Source of the DNA: Streptomyces sp. NBC_01231
GTDB taxonomy: Bacteria > Actinomycetota > Actinomycetes > Streptomycetales > Streptomycetaceae
Direction of reading: 5' to 3'
Assembly (NCBI GenBank): GCA_035999765.1
Contig: CP108521.1
Location: 2,666,001 to 2,730,000 of the forward strand
Length of the DNA: 64,000 nucleotides
Every line of letters starts with the position of its first letter. The first letter of the stretch is position 1. This document shows, one piece after another, positions 25,691-35,410 of this stretch. Position numbers and translations under genes: made by a program. Below the pieces are notes generated by a model. The model was not told the DNA's origin. It saw only the letters and a program-made list of their open reading frames with translations, and ran no database searches.

Positions 25691-27012
25691 TTGCTCTCAG
25701 GCACCTTCCACCCGAACCTTGCCTTGATCGCCGCGCCGTGCGCGGGCAGATCCTCCGCCTCCGCCAGCGTGACCACGTGATGCGCCACGTCGGCCAGCGC
25801 GTCCTTCGTGTAGTCGACGATGTGGATGCCACGCAGGAAGGACTGGACGGACAGGCCCGAGGAGTGGCAGGCGCAGCCGCCGGTGGGCAGGACGTGGTTG
25901 GACCCGGCGGCGTAGTCGCCGAGCGAGACCGGCGCCCAGGGCCCGACGAAGATCGCGCCCGCGTTGCGCACCCGGTCGGCCACAGCGACCGCGTCCGCCG
26001 TCTGGATCTCCAGGTGTTCGGCGCCGTACGCGTCGACCACCCTGAGGCCCTCGTCGATCCCGTCGACCAGCACGATCGCGGACTGCCGGCCGTGCAGCGC
26101 GGGGGCGATCCGGTCCTCGACGTGCTTGCTCGCGGCGACCTGCGGCTCCAGTTCCTTCTCGACCGCGTCGGCGAGTGCGACGGAGTCGGTCACGAGCACG
26201 GCGGCGGCCAGCGGGTCGTGCTCGGCCTGACTGATCAGGTCGGCGGCGACATGAACCGGGTCGGCCGTGTCGTCGGCGAGGACCGCGATCTCGGTCGGGC
26301 CGGCCTCGGCGTCGATGCCGATCTTGCCGGTGAAGTAGCGCTTGGCGGCGGCGACCCAGATGTTGCCGGGGCCGGTGACCATGTTGGCGGGCGGGCAGGA
26401 CTCGGTGCCGTACGCGAACATCGCGACGGCGGTCGCACCACCGGCGGCGTACACCTCGTCGACGCCGAGCAGGGCGCAGGCGGCGAGGATCGTCGGGTGC
26501 GGCAGCCCGTCGAACTCGGCCTGCGCCGGGGAGGCGAGCGCGATCGACTCGACGCCGGCCTCCTGTGCGGGGACCACGTTCATGATCACGGAGGACGGGT
26601 AGACCGACCGGCCGCCTGGCGCGTACAGCCCGACCCGCTCGACCGGGACCCATTTCTCGGTCACCGAGCCACCGGGCACGACCTGGGTGGTGTGGGTCTC
26701 GCGCCGCTGCTCACGGTGGACGAGCCGGGCGCGGCGGATGGACTCCTCCAGGGCCGCGCGCACGGCCGGGTCGAGTTCCTCCAGGGCCTGGGTCAGTGCC
26801 TCGGCCGGCACCCGCACCGACTTCAGCCGGACGCCGTCGAACTTCTCCGCGAAGTCGATCAGCGCCGCGTCGCCCCGATGATGCACGGCCTCGCAGAGCG
26901 GACGCACCTTCTCCAGGGCGGCCTGAACGTCGAACTCGGCTCGGGGCAGCAGGTCGCGCAGGGCGGGGCCCTCGGGAAGGGCGTCGCCACGCAGATCGAT
27001 TCGAGAGATCAC
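25687..27012 (-). CDS. hisD: Histidinol dehydrogenase
   Basis: A 441-residue Zn-dependent NAD enzyme that oxidises histidinol to histidine, the last two steps of the pathway. [33 protein letters not shown] and [12 protein letters not shown] are signature blocks; ISQAEHDP carries a Zn-ligand His pair region, and the C-terminal [10 protein letters not shown] and [13 protein letters not shown] complete the active site. It is the first gene of the his operon. The GTG at 27012 was chosen because MISRIDLRG is the usual family start; the ribosome-binding site is weak. Confidence 0.96.
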   Translation of the reverse strand: MISRIDLRGDALPEGPALRDLLPRAEFDVQAALEKVRPLCEAVHHRGDAALIDFAEKFDGVRLKSVRVPAEALTQALEELDPAVRAALEESIRRARLVHREQRRETHTTQVVPGGSVTEKWVPVERVGLYAPGGRSVYPSSVIMNVVPAQEAGVESIALASPAQAEFDGLPHPTILAACALLGVDEVYAAGGATAVAMFAYGTESCPPANMVTGPGNIWVAAAKRYFTGKIGIDAEAGPTEIAVLADDTADPVHVAADLISQAEHDPLAAAVLVTDSVALADAVEKELEPQVAASKHVEDRIAPALHGRQSAIVLVDGIDEGLRVVDAYGAEHLEIQTADAVAVADRVRNAGAIFVGPWAPVSLGDYAAGSNHVLPTGGCACHSSGLSVQSFLRGIHIVDYTKDALADVAHHVVTLAEAEDLPAHGAAIKARFGWKVPESK

Positions 27013-27053
27013 GCGGTCAATTCTCTCAGACCGGGATCGGGCACTGTTCGCGC

Positions 27054-27070
27054 GTATCAATGGCTGATAC
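27054..27070. promoter_or_regulatory. Inverted repeat in the hisD promoter region
   Basis: GTATCA (27054-27059) and TGATAC (27065-27070) form a perfect inverted repeat with a five-base spacer, 42-58 bases upstream of hisD. In this divergent intergenic region it is a plausible operator or an overlapping -10 pair. No regulator can be named. Confidence 0.35.
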
Positions 27071-27202
27071 AGATCCCGGAGGAGATCTGGAAGATCCCCT
27101 TCACGCTGAGCGTTCGGGGCGTCACCCAGCGGGCATGAACGGTTGTACAGGACATCGAACGCTGGCAACGATACTGACGCAACTGAGGAGGAAGGAAGTC
27201 TG

Positions 27203-28780
27203 GTGACCGAGGGCGCCGGCGTCCGGGACGGGGAACTGCCGGGCGATCTGACTGCCGCCGAGACCGGAATGTGGCAGGCCTTCCGCAACGGCAGCGTGTA
27301 CGACCTGAGCAGCGGCGACACGGTCGTCGACGATCCGCACGGCGGCCATCCCTGGGGCCCCGACCGGACCGTGCGGGCACGGATCGTGTGCTGGCTGCTC
27401 CTGGACGGCCCGCCGGCGCTCGCCGGCCGCGTGTCCTCCCTGAAGCTCGTGGGCGTGCAGATCAGCGGCACCCTGGACCTCGCGGGCGGCACGGTGGTGC
27501 CGTATGTCGAGATGCGCGACTGCCGCTTCGAGCGGGACGTCCTGCTGCCGGAGGCCCACTTCACGACCGTGCGGCTGGTGGACTGCTCGGTGCCGCGCCT
27601 GGAGGCCGCCCGGGTGCACACGGAGGGTGATCTGCACCTGCCGCGCTGCCGCTTCCACAACGGCGTACGGCTGACCGACGCACAGATCGGCACGGACCTT
27701 CTGATGAACCAGGCGGTCGTCTACCGCGACCGCAGCGGCCGTTCGATCGCCGCCGACGGCATGACCGTCGGCCAGGACCTCCAGGCCGAGATGCTGGAGT
27801 CGCACGGCGAGCTGAGTCTGCGCAGCGCCAAGATCGGCGTCTCGCTGAGCCTGCGCGGCGCCCGGCTTGTCAACCCGTACTCACCGCTCGCCCTGAATGC
27901 CCCCCAGCTGACCGTGGAGCGCTCGCTGTACCTCACCCCGGCCGGCCTCGGCGCCACCCAGCCGAGCGGCGCGACCCCCGCACGCGGGACGCGCGTCCAG
28001 CGCTTCGAGTGCCAGGGCGGGCTGCGGCTGGACGACGGGCGGTTCGGGGACGCGGTCGATCTGGAGCGGGCCCGGTTCACCTTCACCGACGAGCAGGAAC
28101 TGTCGCTGCGCCGCGTGCAGACGTCCGAGCTGCGCTTCCTCGGGGAGCGGCCCGCCCGGGGCATGGTCGTGCTGTCGGGGGCGCGGGTGGTCAACCTGAT
28201 GGACCGGGCGGACGCCTGGCCGGGGCCGGGCCGCCTGCACATGGGCGGCTTCAGCTACGAGAACCTGGTGCCGCGTGGCCCGTTCCCGCTGAACGACCGG
28301 CTGGAGTGGGTGGCGGCGGCGACCGCCGAGTACAACCCGGAGCCGTACGAACGGCTTGCCACCGTGCTGCGCGCCGGCGGCGAGGACGAGGACGCCCGCG
28401 AGGTGCTGCTCGCCAAGCAGCGCCGGCGCCGCGAGAGCCTGCCGATCGCCGCCAAGCTGTGGGGGTACGTCCAGGACTGGACGGTCGCCTACGGATACCG
28501 GCCGGGCCGGGCCGCCGTATGGATGGCGGTGCTGTGGGCGGCCAGTTCGGTGGCGTTCGCGCACGCCGACCATCCACCGCTGAAGAGCGGCGAGCATCCT
28601 CCGTGGAACCCCGCACTGTTCGCGCTGGATCTGCTGCTGCCGGTCATCGACCTCGGACAGGTCGGGTTCTGGCGACTGCGCGGCGGCTGGCAGTGGCTGG
28701 CCGCCGCGATCATCCTGCTGGGCTGGATCCTGGCGACGACGGTGGCGGCGGGGGCGACGCGCTTGTTGCGGCGCAGCTAG
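27203..28780 (+). CDS. Beta-helix-like membrane protein of unknown function
   Basis: A 525-residue protein from a GTG at 27203, with GGAGGAAGGA upstream. Residues about 70-330 show a degenerate five-residue periodicity (for example [20 protein letters not shown]) resembling a pentapeptide-repeat or right-handed beta-helix domain. A basic helical segment ([21 protein letters not shown]) follows. The C-terminus has two or three membrane helices ([16 protein letters not shown] and [21 protein letters not shown]). Homologues are often labelled oxidoreductase or membrane-associated, but I see no dinucleotide-binding motif and do not support that name. It is divergent from hisD. Confidence 0.65.
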   Translation: MTEGAGVRDGELPGDLTAAETGMWQAFRNGSVYDLSSGDTVVDDPHGGHPWGPDRTVRARIVCWLLLDGPPALAGRVSSLKLVGVQISGTLDLAGGTVVPYVEMRDCRFERDVLLPEAHFTTVRLVDCSVPRLEAARVHTEGDLHLPRCRFHNGVRLTDAQIGTDLLMNQAVVYRDRSGRSIAADGMTVGQDLQAEMLESHGELSLRSAKIGVSLSLRGARLVNPYSPLALNAPQLTVERSLYLTPAGLGATQPSGATPARGTRVQRFECQGGLRLDDGRFGDAVDLERARFTFTDEQELSLRRVQTSELRFLGERPARGMVVLSGARVVNLMDRADAWPGPGRLHMGGFSYENLVPRGPFPLNDRLEWVAAATAEYNPEPYERLATVLRAGGEDEDAREVLLAKQRRRRESLPIAAKLWGYVQDWTVAYGYRPGRAAVWMAVLWAASSVAFAHADHPPLKSGEHPPWNPALFALDLLLPVIDLGQVGFWRLRGGWQWLAAAIILLGWILATTVAAGATRLLRRS

Positions 28781-28940
28781 GACAGGTCACCGGCGGCGTG
28801 AGACAGGAGGGGCTGGTGGTGCCACAGTTGTTGAACGGTCACCTTTTTGCCTTCCTTTGACCTGGGCGCGTACAACTTTCCGCGAGTTGGCCGTTCCCGC
28901 TGGCGCCCGCGTGACCTGCCGACCTTCAATGGTCGACACC

Positions 28941-29999
28941 ATGGCTCTGCTGCCCCCCTTCATCCGCGGTTCTCGGATGCCCCGGAAGCCCTCGCGCCAC
29001 GCGAGCGGACTGCCCGCCGACGACGAGGTGCTGCTCGACGCGCCCGACGACCGGCTGGGTCTGGCTCTGGTCGCGGCCGCTCGCGGCGAGTACGGCCCCG
29101 GGTCCGCGCTGCTGACCGCCACCCGCGCGAGCGCGGACTGGGAGAACCGCGATCGCTACGCGCGAAGACTCGCGGCCTTCGCCCGCTCTCGCGACGAGTG
29201 GTACGAGGCCTGGCGCACGGCCGCGCCGCACGACCCGGACGCGCTGCTGGTCGGCGCGCAGCTCGCGGTGGACCGGGTCTGGCGGTCACCGGCGCGGGCG
29301 GAAATGCTGCGCGAGGTGAGCCCGTTGATCACGGCCGCCGGGCACGGCGACCTTCGCGATCCGGTGCCGTGGCGGATCGCGCTGGACCACGCGCGCGGCT
29401 CGAACGCGGGACACAAGTACTTCGAGGAGCTGTGGGAGGCCGCGGTCCGCCGCGCCCCGCACCACTACGGCTGCCATGTCGCGGCCATGCGGTATCTCGC
29501 CTCTTCCTCGCAGGGCTCCCTGCCCGCCTGCTTCGACTTCGCCGAACTGGCCGCGCACGACGCCCCGGCCGACTCGCTGGTCCAGGCACTGCCGGCCCGG
29601 GCCGCCTTCGCCTGTCTGACCGCCGCTCCGGCCGACGGATCAGCCGGCTCCCGCGGCCCCGAGGTCACGCGGGAGCGGCTGGACGCGGCGGCCGACCGGG
29701 CGATCGCGCTCTCCGCCCGCTTCCCGGCGGCCGACCCGTGGCCCGCCGAGGTCCGCAACAAGCTGATGTACGTCCTGGTGCGACTGGAGCGCTGGACGGA
29801 CGCCGCGGAGCAACTGCACCAGATCGGTCCGTACGCCACCTCCTTCCCCTGGGACCGGTTCTCGGACGATCCGCTCGCCGGATTCCTGGAGATCCGCCAC
29901 GAGATCCGGGACCGGATCCGGGACGAGACCCGGCGGCGGACCCCTTCCCCCCATCCACGAAGTGAGCACGGAGAACGTGCCCGCTCCGGCGACCACTAG
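28941..29999 (+). CDS. Hypothetical soluble protein, alpha-helical
   Basis: An Ala/Arg/Asp-rich protein of 352 residues with no family I recognise. It appears largely helical with TPR-like spacing (DPDALLVGAQLAVDRVW, HYGCHVAAMRYLASS, AEVRNKLMYVLVRLERWTDAAEQL). There is no signal peptide. The start is uncertain: the ATG at 28941 was chosen, but 28857, 28929 and 28977 are all in frame and none has a clear ribosome-binding site. The coding bias is good throughout. Its stop codon forms part of the -10 element of the next gene. Confidence 0.65.
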   Translation: MALLPPFIRGSRMPRKPSRHASGLPADDEVLLDAPDDRLGLALVAAARGEYGPGSALLTATRASADWENRDRYARRLAAFARSRDEWYEAWRTAAPHDPDALLVGAQLAVDRVWRSPARAEMLREVSPLITAAGHGDLRDPVPWRIALDHARGSNAGHKYFEELWEAAVRRAPHHYGCHVAAMRYLASSSQGSLPACFDFAELAAHDAPADSLVQALPARAAFACLTAAPADGSAGSRGPEVTRERLDAAADRAIALSARFPAADPWPAEVRNKLMYVLVRLERWTDAAEQLHQIGPYATSFPWDRFSDDPLAGFLEIRHEIRDRIRDETRRRTPSPHPRSEHGERARSGDH

Positions 30000-30002
30000 G
30001 CT
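29997..30002 (+). promoter_or_regulatory. TAGGCT -10 element for the LON-domain gene
   Basis: TAGGCT, including the stop codon of the preceding gene, ends eight bases before the GTG at 30011. There is no ribosome-binding site, so a leaderless transcript is likely. No clear -35 is seen. Confidence 0.45.
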
Positions 30003-30010
30003 CTTGCGTC

Positions 30011-30751
30011 GTGACCACCGTGCGGCTCCCGCTCTTCCCCCTGAACTCAGTGTTGTTCCCGGGGCTCGTGCTTCCTCTGAACATCTTCGAGGAGCGCTAT
30101 CGCGCCATGATGCGCGAGCTGCTGAAGACCCCCGAGGACGAGTCACGCCAGTTCGCCGTCGTGACGATCCGCGACGGCCACGAGGTGGCGACGACCTCAC
30201 CCGGCCTGCCGGACCAGACGGCCGTACCCGAGCGCGGACCGACGGCGGGCTTCGGCGACGACCCGATCAAGGCGTTCCACGGCGTCGGATGCATCGCGGA
30301 CGCGGCGACGGTCCGGGAGCGGGCCGACGGCACCTTCGAGGTACTGGCGACCGGCACCACGCGGGTGCGCCTGCTGTCCGTCGACGCGTCGGGCCCGTAC
30401 CTGACGGCCGAACTGGAGGAGCTTCCGGAGGATCCGGGCGACGAGGCGGGGGCGCTGGCCGAGGGGGTGCTGCGGTCCTTCCGGCAGTACCAGAAGCGGC
30501 TCGCGGGCGCCAGCGAGCGGTCCCTGTCGACCGGCGCGGACCTGCCGGACGAACCGTCCGTGGTGTCCTACCTGGTGGCCGCCGCGATGATGCTGGACAC
30601 CCCGACGAAGCAACGCCTGCTCCAGGCCCCGGACACCGCGTCCCGGCTGCGCGACGAGCTGAAACTCCTTCGCTCGGAGACGTCGATCATCCGTAGTCTG
30701 CCGTCGCTGCCCGCGTCGGAGCTGACGCGTGGCCCGACGAGTCTCAACTGA
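30011..30751 (+). CDS. LON peptidase substrate-binding domain protein
   Basis: A 246-residue protein that begins TTVRLPLFPLNSVLFPGLVLPLNIFEERYRAMM, the defining start of the Lon N-terminal (PUA-like) substrate-binding domain. GVGCIADAATVRERADGTFEVLATGTTRVRLLSVD is the second strand cluster. A helical C-terminal region (about residues 150-240) follows, as in Lon. There is no AAA+ or protease domain, so it is a stand-alone LON domain whose role is unknown (adaptor or chaperone has been suggested for the group). GTG start without ribosome-binding site. Confidence 0.9.
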   Translation: MTTVRLPLFPLNSVLFPGLVLPLNIFEERYRAMMRELLKTPEDESRQFAVVTIRDGHEVATTSPGLPDQTAVPERGPTAGFGDDPIKAFHGVGCIADAATVRERADGTFEVLATGTTRVRLLSVDASGPYLTAELEELPEDPGDEAGALAEGVLRSFRQYQKRLAGASERSLSTGADLPDEPSVVSYLVAAAMMLDTPTKQRLLQAPDTASRLRDELKLLRSETSIIRSLPSLPASELTRGPTSLN

Positions 30752-30789
30752 CGCACGACCTCCGGGAAAACAGGCGGGATCAGGCCGCG

Positions 30790-31290
30790 ATGGCGAAGAA
30801 GACGAAGAAGCAGCAGACGGGCGGTACGCCCGCGACGGTGGCCCTGACCGCGGCGGGAGTGTCGTACACGGTGCACTCCTACGACCACGACCCCTCCCAC
30901 CCGTCCTACGGCGAGGAGGCGGCCGAGGCGATGGGCGTCTCGCCGGAGCGGGTGTTCAAGACCCTGGTGGCGGACGTGGACGGAGCCCTGACGGTCGCGG
31001 TGGTCCCGGTGGCGGGCCAGCTGGACCTCAAGGCCCTGGCCTCCGCGGTCGGCGGCAAGCGCGCCACGATGGCCGACCCGGCCCTCGCCGAGCGCACCAC
31101 GGGGTACGTACGCGGCGGCATCTCCCCGCTCGGTCAGCGCAGAAAGCTGCCCACGGTCCTCGACGCGTCGGCGTCCGCCCACCCGACGATCTGTGTCTCG
31201 GCCGGCCGCCGCGGTCTGGAGGTCGAACTCTCCCCCGCGGACCTGGCCGACCTCACGGACGCGGTGGTGGCGCCCATCGGGCGCGCCTGA
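30790..31290 (+). CDS. ybaK: Cys-tRNA(Pro) deacylase, YbaK/EbsC family
   Basis: A 166-residue trans-editing enzyme that hydrolyses Cys wrongly charged on tRNA(Pro). A basic N-terminal tail (AKKTKKQQ) precedes ALTAAGVSYTVHSYDHDP. GVSPERVFKTLVADVDG contains the catalytic Lys (about residue 57), and YVRGGISPLGQRRKLPTVLD and ISAGRRG-like CVSAGRRGLEVELSP are the other family blocks. There is a 38-base gap from the previous gene. Confidence 0.93.
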   Translation: MAKKTKKQQTGGTPATVALTAAGVSYTVHSYDHDPSHPSYGEEAAEAMGVSPERVFKTLVADVDGALTVAVVPVAGQLDLKALASAVGGKRATMADPALAERTTGYVRGGISPLGQRRKLPTVLDASASAHPTICVSAGRRGLEVELSPADLADLTDAVVAPIGRA

Positions 31291-31394
31291 CCCGCTCGAC
31301 GAGAGCCGCTTCCCCGGCCGAACCGCGGATGGCGCGTCCCGAGGAACCGCTCCCGCAACGGCAGGCGAAGGCCTGGCGGGAGTCAGGGCCCGCC

Positions 31395-31440
31395 GGACAG
31401 ACCTGGCACGGTCCGGACAGGCCTGGCACGGTCCGGTCAG
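31395..31440. repeat. 20-base tandem repeat in a convergent intergenic region
   Basis: GGACAG-x-CCTGGCACGGTCC occurs twice in direct succession (31395-31414, 31415-31434), with one mismatch, followed by a partial third unit (GGTCAGGCC). It lies between the YbaK gene and the end of the convergent DUF2567 gene. Each unit contains GGTCCGGAC-like dyad symmetry across the junction. Confidence 0.8.
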
Positions 31441-32141
31441 GCCGGCGGGGCTCCGTACGGATCGTTCGGGACGGGGCCCTGCTCATAGGGGCCCTCGGGC
31501 TCCGGATCCCGGGGCCCGAACAGGGCGGTCAGACCCAGATGCACCACCATGGCCGCCAGCGACCACGCCAGAAGTGCCCCCTTGGTTCCCAGCTTCAGCG
31601 GCGCGGAGAACGTGACTCCCTTGCCCACGGACTTCGCATGGGCGATCACGTCCTGGGCCGGCCCGAGCCACACGCCGAGCCGCCAGGCCAGCAGTGATCC
31701 CAGCAGCCCGCCGACACCGAGCGCCACCACCAGCGGCGCTCCCCCGCGCCTACGCAGCAGGAAGACGGCGAGTGCGCTCAACGCCCCGAAGGCCAGCCCC
31801 AGCAGAGTGAACGTTCCATCGACACCGACCGCCTGCTCGCCCTCGGATTCCTTCAGGTAGACGACCCAGCTCTTGTCGACCACGTCACCCACCAGCGGGA
31901 CGTGCGGGGCCAGCCACCACCACAGCACGCCCAGCAGCGCCCCGGTGATCGCCACCGCCACCGTGATCACGGCGGCTTCCCGCACTTCGGTCTTCATCCC
32001 GGGCCCATCCTGTCCGTACGAACCGTGCGCGCCGTACGACTGGTCCGGCACGGGAGCCACATACCCGGGAGGCGACCCCTGCCACGCACTGTGCGCGGGC
32101 TGTTCATGGGGCGGTGGCGGAGGCGTCAACGGTGCGGTCAC
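31437..32141 (-). CDS. DUF2567 family membrane protein
   Basis: A 234-residue protein: a Pro/Gln/Gly/Tyr-rich cytoplasmic N-terminus (about 50 residues), then four membrane helices (AAVITVAVAITGALLGVLWWWLA; LLGLAFGALSALAVFLL; LVVALGVGGLLGSLLAW; LLAWSLAAMVVHLGLTALF). The extracytoplasmic loop VYLKESEGEQAVGVDGTFTLL is conserved in DUF2567. Function unknown. The GTG at 32141 starts TAPLTPPPPP. It lies downstream of the ABC-exporter pair on the same strand. Confidence 0.8.
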   Translation of the reverse strand: MTAPLTPPPPPHEQPAHSAWQGSPPGYVAPVPDQSYGAHGSYGQDGPGMKTEVREAAVITVAVAITGALLGVLWWWLAPHVPLVGDVVDKSWVVYLKESEGEQAVGVDGTFTLLGLAFGALSALAVFLLRRRGGAPLVVALGVGGLLGSLLAWRLGVWLGPAQDVIAHAKSVGKGVTFSAPLKLGTKGALLAWSLAAMVVHLGLTALFGPRDPEPEGPYEQGPVPNDPYGAPPA

Positions 32142-32175
32142 CCTGACATCGTGCCAGGCCCGCCTGTGCGGCGCG

Positions 32176-32997
32176 TCACCGGACGGCTGCCCGGCGGTAC
32201 GCCCAGGTGGCGACGGCCAGCGACGCCACGCCGACTCCGCCGCAGACGGCGAGATCACCGAGTACGAAGGCCCAGTCCGGGTGCGGTCCGAAGGTGCGCG
32301 CGAAGGCCTCGACGCCGTACGTCGACGGCAGCAGATCCCGGGTGAACCGGACCGCCTCCGGCATCCGGTCCGCGGGCAGGACCCCCAGCAGCAGCGCCGC
32401 CGACATGCCGAGCTGTCCGAGCAGCGTGGCCAGTTCCGGGCGCGGCGCGAGCAGCCCGAGCGCGGCCCCGAGCCCGGCGAGCGCGGCGCCCGCGAGCGGG
32501 ATGACGGCCACCAGGACCCACAGGTGCGCCATCGGCAGCCCGAACAGCACACAGCCGAACACCGCGGTCACCACGGTCCCCGGCACCGTGAAGGACGCGT
32601 ACGCGCCCGCCGCGCCGAGCACCACCGCCGCCGGGGGCACCGGCAGCGTGGCGTAGTGGTCCAGTCCGCCACTGGCCCGCAGCTGCCCGAAGTACTGCGC
32701 GAGCAGGTTCAGCGCGACGAAGGCGACGACCAGCACCGACGACCCGGCCACGACCGCCTGCGCCTCACCGCCGCCGTCCACGACCCCCCGCATCAGGATC
32801 ATGATCCCGATCGACTGGAAGGTCGCCACGAACAGCAGCGGGATGCGCGCGACCCGTGCCCGGGACAGCTGCGCCCGGTACACGGCCGCCAGCGCCGGCC
32901 ACAGCCGCGCCCGGGGCCCGAGCTCGGCCGCTTCCCGGACCGGCTCCTCCGCGGCCAGGGCACTGCCCGGCAGAACCTCGGCGGGTACGACACTCAC
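32176..32997 (-). CDS. ABC-2 type transporter permease
   Basis: A 273-residue membrane protein with six hydrophobic segments and the layout of ABC-2 exporter permeases: a cytoplasmic N-terminus (about 45 residues), a helix-2 region LLAQYFGQLRASGGLDHYATLPVPPAAVVLG (the typical 'G-x-L-x-x-L-x-x-x-P' coupling segment), and a final LLPSTYGVEAFARTF before the last helix. It pairs with the ATPase encoded 82 bases upstream. GTG start. Substrate unknown; such pairs commonly export drugs or lipids. Confidence 0.88.
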   Translation of the reverse strand: MSVVPAEVLPGSALAAEEPVREAAELGPRARLWPALAAVYRAQLSRARVARIPLLFVATFQSIGIMILMRGVVDGGGEAQAVVAGSSVLVVAFVALNLLAQYFGQLRASGGLDHYATLPVPPAAVVLGAAGAYASFTVPGTVVTAVFGCVLFGLPMAHLWVLVAVIPLAGAALAGLGAALGLLAPRPELATLLGQLGMSAALLLGVLPADRMPEAVRFTRDLLPSTYGVEAFARTFGPHPDWAFVLGDLAVCGGVGVASLAVATWAYRRAAVR

Positions 32998-33079
32998 CTC
33001 GTGCGGCTCCCCTCTCTCGGTCTCACTGTGGCAGTCGTCCTGTTGCGTACGGATGTGACGGTCCGCGCACTCAACGTGC

Positions 33080-34099
33080 TCATGCCTTCACCAGCCCCTG
33101 CTGCGCGGCACCGCCCAGGGCCAGGTACACGTCCTCCAGGCTGGGTGTGGCGAGCGTGAAGTCGTCCAGCGCGGCGAAGGCGGCGCCGCCGGTCACGGTG
33201 GCGACGACCGCGCGGGCCTCGTCCGGGGCGAGTCTGAGGGTCCAGCGGCGCCCGGACTCCACGGACCGGTCGCGCAGCGCGGCGACCTCGGGCACGTGCA
33301 GCGGAGCCGTCTCGCGCCACACCAGGTCGACCCGCACCTCGCCGGCGACCTGTTCCTTGAGTCCGGTGGGGGTGTCGCAGGCGATCACCCGGCCCCGGTC
33401 CAGGACGGCGACCCGGTCGAGGACGGTCTCGGCCTCGATGACGTTGTGGGTGACGAGCAGGACGGTCGCACCGTGTTCGGCCCGGCGCCGGTCGACGGCG
33501 CCCCAGACCGCGCGGCGCGCCACGGGATCCATGCCGGTGGTCGGCTCGTCGAGCACGAGCAGCGGCCGCTGCCCCACCAGCGCGGCGGCGAAGCAGGCCA
33601 GTCGGCGCTGCCCCCCGGACAGCTTCTTGAGCGGCCGCCCGGCGAGCGGCGTGAGGCCCAGCTCCTCCAGTACGGCGTCCCGCTCGGTGCGCGCCCGTCC
33701 CGCGTCGAGTCCGCGCAGCCGGCCGGTGGTCTCGGCGGCGAGGGACACGGTGAGTTCGTCGAGGGCGGAGGACTCCTGCCCCAGGTAGGCGAGGATCCGG
33801 GCGGCTCGCTCCGGGTGCCGGACGATGTCGTGTCCGAGGATCTCGACACTCCCCCGGTCGGGCCGCATCAGCCCGGTCAGCTGCCGTACGAGGGTGGTCT
33901 TCCCGGCGCCGTTCGGCCCCAGCAGCCCGAAGATCTCACCGCGCCGGATGTCCAGGCGTACGTCGTCGGTGGCTCTCACCTCGGATGTCGCGGGAACGCC
34001 GCGCCGACCCCGTACCGCCGGATAGGTCTTGGTCAGCCCGCGCACGGCGCATACGACATCACCACTGTGCCGAAGTGCCGGTGCCGCGCGCGTACTCAC
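33080..34099 (-). CDS. ABC transporter ATP-binding protein
   Basis: A 339-residue protein. The nucleotide-binding domain has Walker A GLLGPNGAGKTT (about residue 60), Q-loop YLGQESSA, signature LSGGQRRL (about 160), Walker B LLVLDEPTTGMDP and the H-loop LLVTHNVIEAE. The last 90 residues form a DUF4162-like C-terminal domain, usual in drug-exporting DrrA-type ATPases. Residues 28-45 hold an insertion (VRGRRGVPATSEVRATD). It acts with the following permease. GTG start. Confidence 0.95.
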   Translation of the reverse strand: MSTRAAPALRHSGDVVCAVRGLTKTYPAVRGRRGVPATSEVRATDDVRLDIRRGEIFGLLGPNGAGKTTLVRQLTGLMRPDRGSVEILGHDIVRHPERAARILAYLGQESSALDELTVSLAAETTGRLRGLDAGRARTERDAVLEELGLTPLAGRPLKKLSGGQRRLACFAAALVGQRPLLVLDEPTTGMDPVARRAVWGAVDRRRAEHGATVLLVTHNVIEAETVLDRVAVLDRGRVIACDTPTGLKEQVAGEVRVDLVWRETAPLHVPEVAALRDRSVESGRRWTLRLAPDEARAVVATVTGGAAFAALDDFTLATPSLEDVYLALGGAAQQGLVKA

Positions 34100-34177
34100 A
34101 AGTGACGAGACTACGGGGTCCGCCGCCCCGGCCGGTTCCCGGGGCGGCCCAGAAGGGGGAATCCAGCGGTAAGGATC

Positions 34178-35410
34178 TCACTCGGCCGCGGGCGCGTGCC
34201 CCGCCGCCGTCCGAACGTCGATCTCCCGCCAGAACCCGGCCCGGATGGCATACCGGTCGTGCTCGTCGATCTGGTCGTCCTTGTGGGCGAGCAGCCCGAA
34301 CCGGGCCGCGTACCGCAGCAGCTCGCCGTCGATGCGGTGCGGGACGCGCGGATACATCCCGGACAGCTTCTGCAGGTTGGCCCCCTGGTCCCCGAGCCGC
34401 TCCATCCATCTCCGTGCGAACACCTGTCCGACCTCATACGGGTCCCCGCCGACCGTGGTGATGTCCTCCTCCCGGTCGGCCCACCGCTGCTCCGCCGTGG
34501 TCAGCTGCGCCAGCGTCGGCATGGACGCCACCTCGGGAGGTTCGGAGGCGGCGCCGGGCCGGTCGACCCAGCCCTTGTCGGAGGACCAGCGCAGGGTCGC
34601 GGTCTGGGGCGGCTGGGCGGGGTGGACACCGGGAGCACGCAGCGCGGCCAGGTCCTTCGGCGTGGGTACGCCCTTCGGGGCCGGCGCCGGCTCCTCCGCG
34701 CCGTTCTCCGAGGCGCCGGCCGTCGTGGGGTGCTCGGGCTCCTCGGCGGGCCGCTCCGCCCCGGAGGAGAGACCGGACTCGGGCAGCGGCGCCGACAGGA
34801 TCGCGGCGATCTCGGGCCGCGGCACGGGCGGCGGCGCGCAGATCCCGCCGAGGTCCTTGGCGCGTACCGCCTTGGTGATCCAGGTGCGGTCGAGTACGCG
34901 CCGCTCGTCGGCCTCCGCGACCAGGTCCTCGGACTGGTTGTAGTCCCCGTCGGCGGCCTGCACGGCCCACAGGTGTACGGCGACGCCGTGCTCCTTGGCC
35001 GCCATCATGCCCGGGAGCAGGTCGCCGTCTCCGGTGACCAGGACGACGTCGGAGCACGCGCGGTTGCGGGCCAGCTCGGTCAGCTCGGCGTGCATCGCGG
35101 CGTCCACGCCCTTCTGGGCCCACCGTCCGTCACTGCGGGTCAGCGCGCCGAGCCGGACGGTGACCCGGGGCATCACGCGCAGTCTGCGGTGTTCGGGCTG
35201 CGGGACACGGTCGGGGGCACCGTCGAACCAGTAGATGCGCAGCAGCGGCCGTTCCGTGTCGGACTCGGCTCGTTCGCGCAGTCCCTGGATGAGGGCGGCG
35301 TGGTCGACGGTGATACGGGATCGCGAGGGTTCCCCGGCAAGGAGACTGGCGGCGGCCCCCAGCAGATACCCGGCGTCCACCAGGACGATGCAGCGGTCCA
35401 CACGACTCAC
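34178..35410 (-). CDS. NYN-domain (PIN-like nuclease fold) protein
   Basis: A 410-residue protein. Residues 1-180 form a NYN/LabA-like domain: CIVLVDAGYLLGAAASLL has the first acidic residue, QKGVDAAMHAELTELA the second, and DVVLVTGDGDLLPGMMAAKEHGVAV the third pair, as in metal-dependent RNases of the PIN fold. A Pro/Glu/Ala-rich linker (about 210-290) leads to a C-terminal domain with the pattern seen in OST-HTH/LOTUS-like RNA-binding modules (LQKLSGMYPRVPHRIDGELLRYAARFGLL), although I am less sure of that. Likely RNA processing or decay; partner unknown. Confidence 0.82.
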   Translation of the reverse strand: MSRVDRCIVLVDAGYLLGAAASLLAGEPSRSRITVDHAALIQGLRERAESDTERPLLRIYWFDGAPDRVPQPEHRRLRVMPRVTVRLGALTRSDGRWAQKGVDAAMHAELTELARNRACSDVVLVTGDGDLLPGMMAAKEHGVAVHLWAVQAADGDYNQSEDLVAEADERRVLDRTWITKAVRAKDLGGICAPPPVPRPEIAAILSAPLPESGLSSGAERPAEEPEHPTTAGASENGAEEPAPAPKGVPTPKDLAALRAPGVHPAQPPQTATLRWSSDKGWVDRPGAASEPPEVASMPTLAQLTTAEQRWADREEDITTVGGDPYEVGQVFARRWMERLGDQGANLQKLSGMYPRVPHRIDGELLRYAARFGLLAHKDDQIDEHDRYAIRAGFWREIDVRTAAGHAPAAE

